In this document: piece by piece, positions 19,248 through 27,487 of the stretch
Layout: every line of letters begins with the position of its first letter
Position numbering within the stretch: position 1 is the stretch's first letter
Source: Okeania sp. SIO3B5
Lineage (GTDB): Bacteria > Cyanobacteriota > Cyanobacteriia > Cyanobacteriales > Microcoleaceae
Direction: 5' to 3'
Assembly: GCF_010692555.1 (NCBI RefSeq)
Contig: NZ_JAAHHG010000023.1
Coordinates: 24,305-65,812 of the forward strand
Length of the DNA stretch: 41,508 bases
Translations under genes and position numbers: made by a program
Notes under the pieces: generated by a model
What the model saw: only the letters and a program-made list of their open reading frames with translations
The model's database searches: none
Told to the model about the DNA's origin: nothing

Positions 19248-19535
19248 GCGGAAGTCAAAATTCAAAATTCAAAAGTCAAAAGTATTGATTGGTAAAGCTT
19301 TTAGGATTTTGTAACTGGTTAGTTATTTCTGCCATCCTGTACTGCGGAAGTCAAAAATCAAAATTCAAAAGTCAAAAGTATTGATTGGTAAAGCTTTTAG
19401 GATTTTGTAACTGGTTAGTTATTTCTGCCATCCTGTACTGCGGAAGTCAAAAATCAAAATTCAAAAGTCAAAAGTATTGATTGGTAAAGCTTTTAGGATT
19501 TTGTAACTGGTTAGTTATTTCTGCCATCCTGCACT
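19248..19535. repeat. Three tandem copies of a 96-bp unit
   Basis: Units start GCGGAAGTCAAA at 19248, 19344 and 19440, each 96 bp and almost identical, with substitutions only near the ends. The unit contains AAAATTCAAAAGTCAAAAG, AAGCTTTTAGG and CTGGTTAGTTATTTCTGCC. The array begins right after the glyS stop. Though 96 is a multiple of three, each frame is closed by stops, so it is not coding. Low divergence implies recent expansion. Confidence 0.95.
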
Positions 19536-19642
19536 AGACCTATAGTTCATAATTGTAGGGTGTACCATTACGGCTAAAATATATGCTATCAAAGGTATTT
19601 AACAATCCGTCGCACGACACTATGTTAGATATGTAGGTCTAG
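19534..19642. mobile_element. 109-bp palindromic element with TIR CTAGACCTA
   Basis: Starts CTAGACCTATAG and ends ATGTAGGTCTAG, abutting the 96-bp array. Inside are TGTAGGGTGTACC and CCGTCGCACGAC. It has no gene and looks like a small nonautonomous element; the target duplication is unclear. Confidence 0.6.
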
Positions 19643-19669
19643 TAATATTACTTAAGGAAATACTAATTC

Positions 19670-19695
19670 GGTGCGTTACATTTCATTAACGCACC
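19670..19695. repeat. GGTGCGTTA...TAACGCACC hairpin repeat
   Basis: Perfect 9-bp arms around an 8-nt loop, of the widely scattered GGTGCGTTA/TAACGCACC type found in many bacteria. The rest up to murD (19700-20057) holds a GGGGAGAT microsatellite and nothing else recognised. Confidence 0.7.
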
Positions 19696-20057
19696 CTACT
19701 GGAGTGACACACCTTAAATGGTGCATTAGATGGGAGATGGGGAGATGGGGAGATGGGGAGAAAAAGACATCTATAAACAAAAATAAGAGTGCACAGTTTT
19801 AGCTGTGTCAGTCTACTACTGCTGATTAAGCGATAATTTGGGACAATTATTTTGAGTTTTTTTATCAGGAAATACCTCTATAGTTGCCCCTATAAATAGT
19901 GCTTTTGTTGAAGTTCTGAAAGTTAAAATTGTCAGTTTTTAATGATGAGAAAAGCCATCCCGACAAAAGCTTTTTAGCACACTCTGCTGTAAAATCCAAA
20001 TGACTATCATTTGGTAATTTGTAAATTTACCAAAATATCTACCAAAAAATATTTATT

Positions 20058-21407
20058 ATGCCAAAAACTCATATTATTGGTCTCGGAAAATCAGGTGTTG
20101 CTGCTGCGCGGCTGCTAAAGAAAAATGGTTGGGAAGTGGAACTGAGCGATCGCAACACATCAGACTCTCTTGAACAACAGCAACAAAAATTAACTCAAGA
20201 AGGTATTACTGTTAAGTTAGGTTATTCATTTGAACCGGAAACATCTTTAGATTTAGTAGTCGTTAGTCCTGGCGTACCTTGGGATATACCCCCACTCCAA
20301 CGTGCCAGAGAAAGTGGAATTGAAACTATTGGAGAAATGGAATTAGCATGGCGATATCTCAAATCTTCCCCCTGGGTAGGCATCACTGGTACTAATGGCA
20401 AAACTACTACCACTGCTTTAGTTGCTGCAATTTTTCAGACCGCAGGTTTAAACGCCCCTGCCTGTGGTAACATTGGCTATGCTGCTTGTGAATTAGCTTT
20501 ATTAGAAACTCCACCAGATTGGGTAATTGCAGAAATTAGCAGCTATCAAATAGAATCATCTAGCACCCTTGCACCTCAAATTGGTGTTTGGACTACTTTG
20601 ACTCCCGATCATCTTAGTCGCCACTATACAATAGAAAATTATTTTAATATCAAAGCATCTTTATTAAATCGCTCTCAAATACAAGTTTTCAATAGTGATG
20701 ATTCGTATATACGTCAAAATGCAATTAACCTTGGACGTAATGCCCACTGGACAAGTATCAAAGGTAAAGCTAACTTAGTGGGAGATACTGCCAAAGGAAT
20801 TTACATTGAGGATGGGTGGGTAGTAGCATTTGGGGAAAAAATAGTTTCTGTGGAGTCGCTGCGAATGTTAGGAAATCATAATCAACAGAATTTATTGATG
20901 GCAGTGGCAGTAGCGAAATTAGCAGGAATAGAAAAAGAGACGATCGCTGAAGCAGTGAAAAAATTTCCTGGTGTACCTCATCGCTTAGAATATATTTGTA
21001 CTTGGAATGGAGTAGATTTTCTCAATGATAGTAAAGCAACAAATTATGATGCAGCAGCAGTTGGTTTAAGTGCTGTACCAGGACCTGTATTATTAATTGC
21101 TGGTGGTGAAGCTAAACAAGGTCATGATAGCGACTGGTTACGACAAATTAAGGAAAAAGTTGCTGCTGTTTTATTAATAGGTAATGCCGCTGAGACTTTT
21201 GCCAAGAGACTACAAAAAATTAACTTTCATAATTATGAAATAGTAGGAGAAATGGAGCGAGCAGTAATTAGAGGTGCAGCATTAGCAAAAAAATATGATG
21301 CAAAAGTTGTATTATTGTCTCCTGCTTGTGCAAGTTTCGACCAATATCAAAATTTTGAACAACGAGGCGATCGTTTTCGGGAGTTGTGTTTGCAACTTAT
21401 TAGTTAA
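20058..21407 (+). CDS. murD: UDP-N-acetylmuramoyl-L-alanine--D-glutamate ligase
   Basis: Cytoplasmic Mur ligase adding D-Glu to UDP-MurNAc-L-Ala in peptidoglycan synthesis. 449 aa, normal length. N-terminal Rossmann-like UDP-binding domain ([16 protein letters not shown]), ATP loop [15 protein letters not shown], the Mg2+/carbamyl-Lys region [47 protein letters not shown], and the C-terminal [23 protein letters not shown] start at 20058 fits [10 protein letters not shown]. Not clustered with other mur genes, as is common in cyanobacteria. Confidence 0.97.
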   Translation: MPKTHIIGLGKSGVAAARLLKKNGWEVELSDRNTSDSLEQQQQKLTQEGITVKLGYSFEPETSLDLVVVSPGVPWDIPPLQRARESGIETIGEMELAWRYLKSSPWVGITGTNGKTTTTALVAAIFQTAGLNAPACGNIGYAACELALLETPPDWVIAEISSYQIESSSTLAPQIGVWTTLTPDHLSRHYTIENYFNIKASLLNRSQIQVFNSDDSYIRQNAINLGRNAHWTSIKGKANLVGDTAKGIYIEDGWVVAFGEKIVSVESLRMLGNHNQQNLLMAVAVAKLAGIEKETIAEAVKKFPGVPHRLEYICTWNGVDFLNDSKATNYDAAAVGLSAVPGPVLLIAGGEAKQGHDSDWLRQIKEKVAAVLLIGNAAETFAKRLQKINFHNYEIVGEMERAVIRGAALAKKYDAKVVLLSPACASFDQYQNFEQRGDRFRELCLQLIS

Positions 21408-21421
21408 GGAGGAAGAAATAG

Positions 21422-21574
21422 GTCATTTCAGTTATCAGTTATCAGTTATCAGTTATCAGTACCTCTAGCTGTTTGCGCAGTATGACCTAGGTAAGCAAGA
21501 GGCTTGAAATCAGGAATATGTTCTTTTTTTTATCCCCTTAAAAGGGTCGGCTTTAGACCACAATTTTTCGGAAA
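21422..21574 (-). repeat. Dispersed repeat E (inverted twin of 35764-35918)
   Basis: Reading on the minus strand: TTTCCGAAAAATTG, CCCTTTTAAGGGG, ATTCCTGATTTCAAGCCTCTTGC, a GCGCAAACAGCTAGAGGTACTG block, then four TGATAAC units and GAAATGAC. The same order occurs on the plus strand at 35764-35918. The outer end resembles the TTACC...GGTAA family, so this may be a variant of it. Confidence 0.8.
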
Positions 21575-21587
21575 TTTTTTTTTGTGT

Positions 21588-21741
21588 TATATCATGTCCG
21601 GATAATTAGTGATGAAAAAACTTATCATGAGTACTTCAACAGTAAATCTTTCTATTTTCCCTACTCCCCTACTCCCCTACTCCCCTGCTCCCACACTCCC
21701 CTACTATCTTAATTATAAGTATTCAAACGGACATGATATTA
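21588..21741. mobile_element. MITE-like element with TIR AATATCATGTCCG
   Basis: ATATCATGTCCG at 21589-21600 and CGGACATGATATT at 21728-21740 form inverted ends. The inside has no gene and carries a CTCCCCTACTCC microsatellite. A single end of the same family is seen at 3756-3769. The remaining 21742-21915 shows nothing but AT-rich leader. Confidence 0.7.
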
Positions 21742-21915
21742 GGTTTAGGGTTTAAAAATCAAGAACTAATAATTTTCTATCATTTAAAATAAAAGGATTA
21801 AATCAAATAATTTGTGGAATTTATTTATTCTTAAATTCAGACATTATTAAACTTAATGATTCAATGAGGAGGGAGATTTTAACAGAGAATTAAACACAAA
21901 AAAGGAGAGATAACT

Positions 21916-22467
21916 ATGTCAGGTTTAACAGTTAAAGATTTAGAAAAATTGCAAGTAGAATATCCAGACTATCGGATGGAATTAATAAATGGAGAAATTA
22001 TTGTCATGAGTCCTTCTGGTTTAGAATCAGATGAAGTAGCAGCAGCAATAGTGGCTTATTTATGGCATTGGGTAAGACCTCGGAAATTAGGTAGAGTTAT
22101 TGCTTCTAGTGGAGGTTTTCGCTTACCTAATTCAGATAGAGATATCCGCACACTAGATGCTTCTTTTATTCGTGCAGAAAAATTACCCCGCCCTACAGAA
22201 GATTATATAGAATTAGTTCCCGACCTTATTTTTGAAGTTAAATCTCAGAGCGATAAATCACAAAAATTGCGCCAAAAAATACAAGATTTTCTAGAGTTAG
22301 GAACTATTGTCGGTGTATTAGTAGACCCCCGCAGTCGGACAATGGAAATTTATCGGTTTATGAGAGAGAAAATTGTCCTCAGAGATGGAGATGTTTTAGA
22401 AGTAGCAGAAATATTACCTGGATGGAAATTACCTGTAGCAGAAGTGTGGGCACCAGAATTTGAATAG
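21916..22467 (+). CDS. Uma2 family (DUF820) endonuclease-like protein
   Basis: 183 aa; PD-(D/E)XK fold family greatly expanded in cyanobacteria and of mostly unknown role. Typical layout: N-terminal MSGLTVKDLEKLQ, RMELINGEIIVMSPSG, RTLDASFI (conserved Asp), VPDLIFEVKSQSDK (catalytic E-x-K), and the PRSRTMEIYR stretch. A good ribosome site (AAAGGAG) precedes the ATG. It stands 169 bp ahead of the methyltransferase with a dispersed repeat between them; an association with it is not shown. Confidence 0.9.
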   Translation: MSGLTVKDLEKLQVEYPDYRMELINGEIIVMSPSGLESDEVAAAIVAYLWHWVRPRKLGRVIASSGGFRLPNSDRDIRTLDASFIRAEKLPRPTEDYIELVPDLIFEVKSQSDKSQKLRQKIQDFLELGTIVGVLVDPRSRTMEIYRFMREKIVLRDGDVLEVAEILPGWKLPVAEVWAPEFE

Positions 22468-22497
22468 AAATTGCATTGGAAAATTAGACAAAAAATA

Positions 22498-22630
22498 TAA
22501 TTAATAATTAATAATTAATAATTAATAATTAATAATTACCTCTTCTTTTCAATAAGAGGATTGACTAAAAGGATTTTTTTTTCTTGTTTCTTCTTTAAAG
22601 GAGAGGCTTTAAAGCTTAATTATTCGGTAA
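22498..22630 (+). repeat. TTACC...GGTAA repeat forming the methyltransferase leader
   Basis: A TAATTAATAA microsatellite (22498-22535) runs into AATTACCTCT, AAGAGGATTGACT, TTCTTTAAAGGAGAGGCTTT and ends AATTATTCGGTAA at 22630, only 6 bp before the methyltransferase ATG. Any promoter or ribosome signal directly upstream of that gene must lie in repeat sequence. Confidence 0.8.
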
Positions 22631-22636
22631 AATTTA

Positions 22637-23788
22637 ATGGAAGGAAAACAACTATCTTTATTCCCTAATTTAGAGAATAAAAATGATAAAAATCATCATA
22701 AAAAAGCAAAACTAGGACGTTATGAAAAAATTCAATACGAATTAAATAATAATGACAGTGACCCATATAAAAAATTCATTAAAATTGAAGAGAAACCCAT
22801 ATTTAAATCTGATTATAAATTTATCGATTTGTTTTGCGGTGCTGGAGGAATGACACAAGGTTTATTTCAAGCCGGATTTAAACCAATAGCAAGTGTTGAA
22901 GAAAATTTAATAGCATCAGCAACCCATAGAAAAAATTTTCCTACATCTCATCATTTTTGTGGGGATATCAAAGAATTTAATTCTACAGAATGGCTCAATC
23001 AAATTGGTTCACCAGAAATACATTTAGTAGTAGGAGGTCCTCCATGTCAGGGTTTTTCAGTTGCCGGAAAACGTAATCCTGATGACCCTAGAAATAATTT
23101 ATTTCGAGAATTTGTGAGAGTAGTTAATGAAATTAGTCCTTGGTATATTGTTATGGAAAATGTGCCTGGAATTATTACCATGAAAAAAGGTGCTGTTAAA
23201 GCAGAAATTTGCCAAGCATTTATCGATATTGGTTATTCTAATGTATCTGTAGCAATTCTAGAATCTGCTGCTTATGGAATTCCACAAATTCGCCCTAGAA
23301 CTATTTTTATTGCCAATAAATTTGGCATGATAAATCCTTATCCAAAACCTCAACTATTACCCCATCAATATAAACCAATTGAATCAGCAATTTCTGACCT
23401 TCCAGAATTAACTCCGATTCCAGAAATTAATCATCAATGGACTCGGCATTCACAAGAATACATGAAAAGACTTGCTAAAGTGCCTCCTGGTTGTTCTTTA
23501 TATAAAACTTATGCTGATGCTTTTAAACGACAACATTTGGGTAAACCAAGTATGACTATCAAAGAAAATCATGGTGGTACTCATATTCATCCTTACCTTA
23601 ACCGGGTAATTTCAGCAAGAGAAATGGCAAGATTACAAAGTTTTCCTGACTCTTTTATTTTTGAGGGTTCTATGAAAAAAGCGATGTGGCAAATTGGTAA
23701 TGCTGTACCTCCTCGTTTAGCAGAATGTATAGGTTATGCGTTGATTCCTTTTTTAAATAAAATTTCCCTAGAAAATCACAGTAAATAA
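22637..23788 (+). CDS. DNA (cytosine-5) methyltransferase of a type II R-M system
   Basis: 383 aa. All core C5-MTase motifs are present: I (FIDLFCGAGGMTQGL, SAM binding), IV with catalytic Cys137 (GGPPCQGFS), VI (VMENVPG), VIII (RPRTIFIANK), then a short target-recognition region and IX/X (ARLQSFPDSF, QIGNAVPP). N-terminal ~55 residues are basic and asparagine-rich. It is convergent, 3 bp from the stop of the broken endonuclease. No Shine-Dalgarno is seen, because a dispersed repeat ends 6 bp before ATG. The specificity cannot be read by eye. It appears intact and would now act as a solitary methyltransferase. Confidence 0.95.
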   Translation: MEGKQLSLFPNLENKNDKNHHKKAKLGRYEKIQYELNNNDSDPYKKFIKIEEKPIFKSDYKFIDLFCGAGGMTQGLFQAGFKPIASVEENLIASATHRKNFPTSHHFCGDIKEFNSTEWLNQIGSPEIHLVVGGPPCQGFSVAGKRNPDDPRNNLFREFVRVVNEISPWYIVMENVPGIITMKKGAVKAEICQAFIDIGYSNVSVAILESAAYGIPQIRPRTIFIANKFGMINPYPKPQLLPHQYKPIESAISDLPELTPIPEINHQWTRHSQEYMKRLAKVPPGCSLYKTYADAFKRQHLGKPSMTIKENHGGTHIHPYLNRVISAREMARLQSFPDSFIFEGSMKKAMWQIGNAVPPRLAECIGYALIPFLNKISLENHSK

Positions 23789-23791
23789 TAC

Positions 23792-24709
23792 TTAATTATC
23801 CTGTTTAAACTCAGTTAGTTTTTGATTAAGAGTATTTCGCCAAATCTCAAAATTATACCAACCACATCCCACACATCCAGTCTCAGCATCTTTTCCAACT
23901 TGAGGTATATTACGAGGCCAATTTTCATTACCTTCATACCAGAATTTAATGCCTAATGGTGTACCCCTTTTACCAGTTTTAATACAAAATTCACAGCTTC
24001 TTGATTTTAAAAGATTATGATTACCTCCACTATCTTTTTTAAGCAATTGAAATTTTTGTTTAATCTCAGTTTCACTCATATTTAAGTTATGAGTTTCTTC
24101 AACATTTCCCCATCTTTCCATTGGAAAACGATGGTCAATAAAAATTTCATGTCGCGGTCGTTGTCTTTGTTCAATCACGTCTACATACGAATAAACAGAT
24201 AATATTTTTTCGACTAATTCAGAGGGAATATTAGCAGGAGCATTTGCTGCTTTAATTTGTAAGCATTCAGCTATTAGTTGTCAGCTCTCAGCAAAAAAAA
24301 AGGGGGGTTAATGAATATAAACTGTTTCAGACAGCTTTTATAGTAAGTATAAGTTATGACTCAATCAGCTATTGCTTTTATCTAAAATTAAAAGCAATAG
24401 CTGATTGCTGATTGCTGACGGCTGAATGCTTACTTTAATTTTTCCTGTCCAACAATCCCATATTGTTTGTTTTTGACAAGTATTGCAGAACTTTCTTTCC
24501 GTTTTAATTTCTAAACCAGGGCGACTTTTTGTGCCTCTTTGTAATCCTTGAATACCACCTCCACCTGCATATTGTTCTGATGCTAAGTTTTTACCTTCAC
24601 AACTACGACAATGCCATTCTCTATCTCATAAAAGATTAAATACTTTTAATTGAGTTGAGTTTTTTCTAAATGTAGATTTTAACTTTTCTACTAAGTCTTG
24701 ATTGCTCAC
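23792..24709 (-). pseudogene. Broken HNH-type restriction endonuclease
   Basis: Starts at GTG 24709, overlapping the C-gene stop by 4 bp (GTGA). Codon 28 is TGA (24626-24628), followed by REWHCRSCEGKNLASEQY and KFCNTCQKQTIWDCW. A 175-bp element at 24259-24433 then splits it. Deleting that element and one 8-bp duplicate joins TGKIK to AANAPANIPSELVEK in frame, giving a 244-aa product. HNH-like features are RPRHEIFIDHRFPMERWG and NHNLLKSRSCEFC; CxxC pairs and GCVGCGW suggest Zn sites. Position and overlap with C make it the cognate restriction enzyme; that role is inferred. The 128-codon tail from GTG 24178 remains open. Confidence 0.88.
24259..24433. mobile_element. Family B MITE inside the endonuclease gene, 8-bp target duplication
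   Basis: Ends GTAAGCATTCAGC and GCTGAATGCTTAC; TTTAATTT flanks it on both sides (24251-24258 and 24434-24441). The interior has AGCTATTGCTTTTA in mirrored form and no gene. Removing element plus one flank restores the host reading frame, showing it is a real insertion and not original sequence. Confidence 0.95.
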
Positions 24710-24954
24710 TCTATATTATTAGCTTCTGCCTCTAAATTATCAAGAAGTTCTGATACACTAATACCCATTCCGCCAGCTAAACTAACAAGAGCAGTTAGAG
24801 AAGGATTTCTCACACCACGTTCTAGTCCAGATATATAGGTACGATCTAACTTAGATCTAAATCCAAGCTCTTCTTGAGAAATTCCTAATTTCATCCGACG
24901 TTGTTTAATCAAACGACTAAGGGCAGTCAGAATCTAACTTTTTGATTTATCCAT
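24706..24954 (-). pseudogene. C-type controller (HTH_3) gene with early stop
   Basis: Small Xre-like regulator of the R-M controller kind: RLIKQRRMKLGISQEELG, then SKLDRTYISGLERGVRNPSL and VSELLDNLE. Controller proteins of ~80 aa bind a C-box and time endonuclease expression after methylation. From ATG 24954 the frame gives 82 codons but TAG at codon 7 (24934-24936) interrupts it; a TTG at 24912 could still make 68 aa retaining most of the HTH. The ATG lies just downstream of the C-box, which favours it as the ancestral start. Its stop overlaps the endonuclease start, the usual C.R operon arrangement. Confidence 0.85.
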
Positions 24955-24973
24955 ACCCTAGATTTTGATGATT

Positions 24974-25007
24974 TGTGGATTATCAGTCTACGGACTATGT
25001 GTCACAT
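24974..25007 (-). promoter_or_regulatory. Double C-box operator of the R-M controller
   Basis: On the minus strand the order is GACA-CAT-AGTC-CGTA-GACT-GAT-AATC, i.e. two half-site pairs of the GACT-N3-AGTC consensus separated by 4 bp with two mismatches, preceded by ATGT. From memory it resembles the Esp1396I-type operator closely. It ends about 20 bp upstream of the C gene ATG (24954), which fits an autoregulated promoter. Confidence 0.85.
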
Positions 25008-25062
25008 AAAAAATCTGTTAAGATGTCAATAAATTTGTTGAACTTAACAGGGAAATAAACTA

Positions 25063-25330
25063 ATGACTCAAGCAATTAGTCAAGAAAAAACTATTTTAGA
25101 AAGTCTAAAAAAATTAACTCCTCAACAACAACAGGAGGTTTTAGATTTTATTGAATTTTTGCATAGTAAAAGCCAAAAGATAGAAACTCCTCCCCCTGAA
25201 AAAAAAACCAATATCTGCTTATGAAGCTGCTAAACAATGGGTTGGTTGTGTTGATAGTGGCATAGGGGATTTATCCTATAATAAATAAAAAGTACCTTGA
25301 GAGACCTTTAGCTAAATTAAATTTAAAGTA
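25063..25330 (+). pseudogene. Duplicate antitoxin copy, frameshifted, toxin lost
   Basis: Nearly identical to the intact antitoxin at 25412 (MTQAISQEKTILESLKK, then LTPQQQQEVLDFIEFLH). A 9-A run near 25199-25207 replaces the 8-A run of the intact copy, so the frame ends at 25224 after 53 codons; the remaining sequence still aligns to SAYEAAKQWVGCVDSG in another frame. After it, AAATTTAAAGTAATTTA matches the first bases of the toxin gene and then stops. Tandem duplication followed by toxin loss is the simple reading. Confidence 0.9.
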
Positions 25331-25411
25331 ATTTAATAACATTGGTAATTTTAATCTCGAAAATCTGCTAAAATTAAAAAAATCTATTAAATGTAGTAGG
25401 GAAATAAACAA

Positions 25412-25663
25412 ATGACTCAAGCAGTTAGTTACGAACAAATAATTTTAGAAAACGTAAAAATATTAACTCCTCAACAACAACAGGAAGTTTTAGATTTTAT
25501 TGAATTTTTGCATAGTAAAAACCAGAAGATAGAAACTCCTAACCCTGAAAAAAAACCAATATCTGCTTATGAAGCTGCTAAACAATGGGTTGGTTGCGTT
25601 GATAGTGGTATTGGGGATTTATCTTATAATAAAAAGTACCTTGAGAGACCTTCAGCTAAATGA
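25412..25663 (+). CDS. DUF2281/VapB-like antitoxin
   Basis: 83 aa. The core LTPQQQQEVLDFIEFLHSK is the DUF2281 helix found in many cyanobacterial antitoxins of PIN toxins, followed by a proline-rich linker and an ISAYEAAKQWVGCVDSGIGD tail that likely contacts the toxin. Its TGA overlaps the toxin ATG by 4 bp (25660-25663), the usual translationally coupled layout. A frameshifted duplicate lies 350 bp upstream. Confidence 0.85.
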   Translation: MTQAVSYEQIILENVKILTPQQQQEVLDFIEFLHSKNQKIETPNPEKKPISAYEAAKQWVGCVDSGIGDLSYNKKYLERPSAK

Positions 25664-26082
25664 AATTTAAAGTAATTTTAGACACAAGTCCATTAGTTGC
25701 CTTGATAGATAAAGGCGATCGCTTTCATAATTGGACAACAGAAATGTGGAAAACCATTAGTTTGCCATTGTATACCTGTGAAGCTGTGATTTCTGAAACC
25801 TGTTTTTTGCTACAAAATATCTATGGCGGAGAGGAAGCGGTAATTTCTTTAGTAAAAGCGGGCGTTATCCAAATTTCATTTGTCCTAACCGAAGAAATAG
25901 AGGCAGTAGGAAACTTGATGAAAAAATACCAATCTGTTCCTATGTCTTTTGCAGATGCTTGTTTAGTACGAATGAGTGAATTAATTCCTGGCAGTAGTTT
26001 GTTAACTTTAGATAGTGATTTTCGTATTTACCGGAAAAATCAAACAGAAGTAATTGATGTAATTATTCCTGATGAGTTATAA
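25660..26082 (+). CDS. PIN-domain toxin, VapC-like ribonuclease
   Basis: 140 aa, full PIN length. Acidic metal-site residues are in place: D8 (VILDTSPLVALID), E46 (AVISETCFLL), D in MSFADACLVRM (about 98) and D in TLDSDFRIY (about 118). Expected to cleave RNA when freed from the antitoxin directly upstream. A HIP1 site occurs inside. The downstream membrane-protein gene begins 8 bp later, but functional linkage is unlikely. Confidence 0.92.
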   Translation: MKFKVILDTSPLVALIDKGDRFHNWTTEMWKTISLPLYTCEAVISETCFLLQNIYGGEEAVISLVKAGVIQISFVLTEEIEAVGNLMKKYQSVPMSFADACLVRMSELIPGSSLLTLDSDFRIYRKNQTEVIDVIIPDEL

Positions 26083-26090
26083 GTATTTTA

Positions 26091-27446
26091 TTGATTTATT
26101 TGGATACTATCCCTGAAAAAAACGTGCTACTAGAACTATTACTATTAACAACTTTAGGATTTCTTGGCAGTTTCGGTCACTGTGTCGGAATGTGTGGGCC
26201 ATTGACTGCAACTTTCTCTCTTTCTGCGCGATCGCGGAGCGGAACGGATGTTCTATCGCGGAGCGGAACAGATATTTTATCCTCAACTTCTCCTGACAAA
26301 TGGCATCAATTTCAATTTCATACCCTTCTTAACCTCGGTCGCCTCTGTAGCTATACCTTAACTGGTGCTGGTATTGGTGCATTGGGTTCCGTATTAGTAG
26401 CAAGCGGTCATTTAGCTGGTATTGACAGTGACTTGCGACGGTGGTTAGCAATACTCACAGGTTTAATGCTAATTTGGTTTGGTCTGGCAAAAGTTCAACC
26501 ACAACTATTACCCAAACTACCAATATTCCATCCCTTGAAAAAAAATAACCTACATAACCGCCTCAGTGCAGTCATGGTTAACCTTTCCATGGAAAACAAA
26601 TGGTGGACTCCCGCTTTTCTCGGTTTAGTCTGGGGTTTGATGCCATGCGGTTTTCTCTATGCTGCTCAAATTAAAGCGGCGGAAACTAGCAATATCTGGT
26701 TAGGTGGAGCGACTATGTTGGCGTTTGGGTTGGGAACATTACCCTCAATGTTAGGCGTAGGAATGTTGACATCTTTTTTGAGTGCAGACAAACGTAGTCA
26801 ACTATTCCAGATGGCAGGATGGGTGAGTATTTTTACTGGCATCATGGTAGTCATGCGAAATGGTGAGATGGTTGACTACAGTGGTTCTGCTGCAATATTA
26901 TGTTTAATGTTAGCCTTGGTAGCGCGACCTCTGAGTCGGTTTTGGAGTCAACCTCTACGTTATCGACGAGCAATAGGAATGGGGGCATTTGTTTTGTCAG
27001 TGGCGCATGCAGGAAAAATGTTAGACCACAGTTTAAATTGGAATATGCAGGCAGTATCGTTTATGTTGCCTCTGCATCAGGTAGGAATATGGGCAGGTAT
27101 TTTTGCTTTGGGGTTAATGTTACCGCTAGCGCTGACGAGTTTTGATGGAGCGGTGAAATATTTAGGTAAATGGTGGCGAAGGTTGCATTTGTTGAGTGTT
27201 CCAGCATTTTTGTTATGTGGAGTTCATGTGATGGCGGTGGGTTCCCATTATTTGGGTGCGTTGGAATGGAGTTTCGGAAATCAGTTGCGGGCTATTTTTT
27301 TGGGTATGACAATATTAGTTGTTTTGATTATACGTTCACATCAGTTTTGGTCTTTATTTTCTATAGACAAATATTATGTACCACCACTGGAACAAGTTAA
27401 AATTCAAAAGCAAGTGCTGGAAGAAGGCAGAAGGCAGAAGGCTTGA
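26091..27446 (+). CDS. UreH_2/SafE-like polytopic membrane protein
   Basis: 451 aa. N-terminal half resembles the UreH_2/sulfite-exporter (cytochrome c biogenesis DsbD-like) family: LLTTLGFLGSFGHCVGMCGPL with paired Cys, then GRLCSYTLTGAGIGALG and GLMPCGFLYAA. The C-terminal half has His-bearing helices (LSVAHAGKMLDHSLNW, LLCGVHVMAVGSHYLG) suggestive of a heme or ferric-reductase-like region. A 24-bp tandem repeat inserts SRSGTDVLSRSGTDIL after TFSLSA. The first start is TTG at 26091; GTG 26121 is an alternative. The last residues (EEGRRQKA) come from a GCAGAAG microsatellite. It may act with the secreted protein at 27787; the metal or redox substrate is unknown. Confidence 0.75.
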   Translation: MIYLDTIPEKNVLLELLLLTTLGFLGSFGHCVGMCGPLTATFSLSARSRSGTDVLSRSGTDILSSTSPDKWHQFQFHTLLNLGRLCSYTLTGAGIGALGSVLVASGHLAGIDSDLRRWLAILTGLMLIWFGLAKVQPQLLPKLPIFHPLKKNNLHNRLSAVMVNLSMENKWWTPAFLGLVWGLMPCGFLYAAQIKAAETSNIWLGGATMLAFGLGTLPSMLGVGMLTSFLSADKRSQLFQMAGWVSIFTGIMVVMRNGEMVDYSGSAAILCLMLALVARPLSRFWSQPLRYRRAIGMGAFVLSVAHAGKMLDHSLNWNMQAVSFMLPLHQVGIWAGIFALGLMLPLALTSFDGAVKYLGKWWRRLHLLSVPAFLLCGVHVMAVGSHYLGALEWSFGNQLRAIFLGMTILVVLIIRSHQFWSLFSIDKYYVPPLEQVKIQKQVLEEGRRQKA

Positions 27447-27487
27447 GGAAGGCAGAAGGCAGAAGGCAGAAGGCAGAAGGCAGAAGG
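27421..27487. repeat. GCAGAAG microsatellite at the 3' end of the membrane gene
   Basis: About eight GCAGAAG units, broken once by GCTTGAG, which contains the gene's stop codon. Length change here would alter the protein's C-terminus. Confidence 0.9.

Noticed and set aside
23792-24178. Independent 128-aa gene starting at GTG 24178
   Set aside because: The frame continues upstream without a stop to the mobile element and beyond it, so this is the tail of a larger broken gene.
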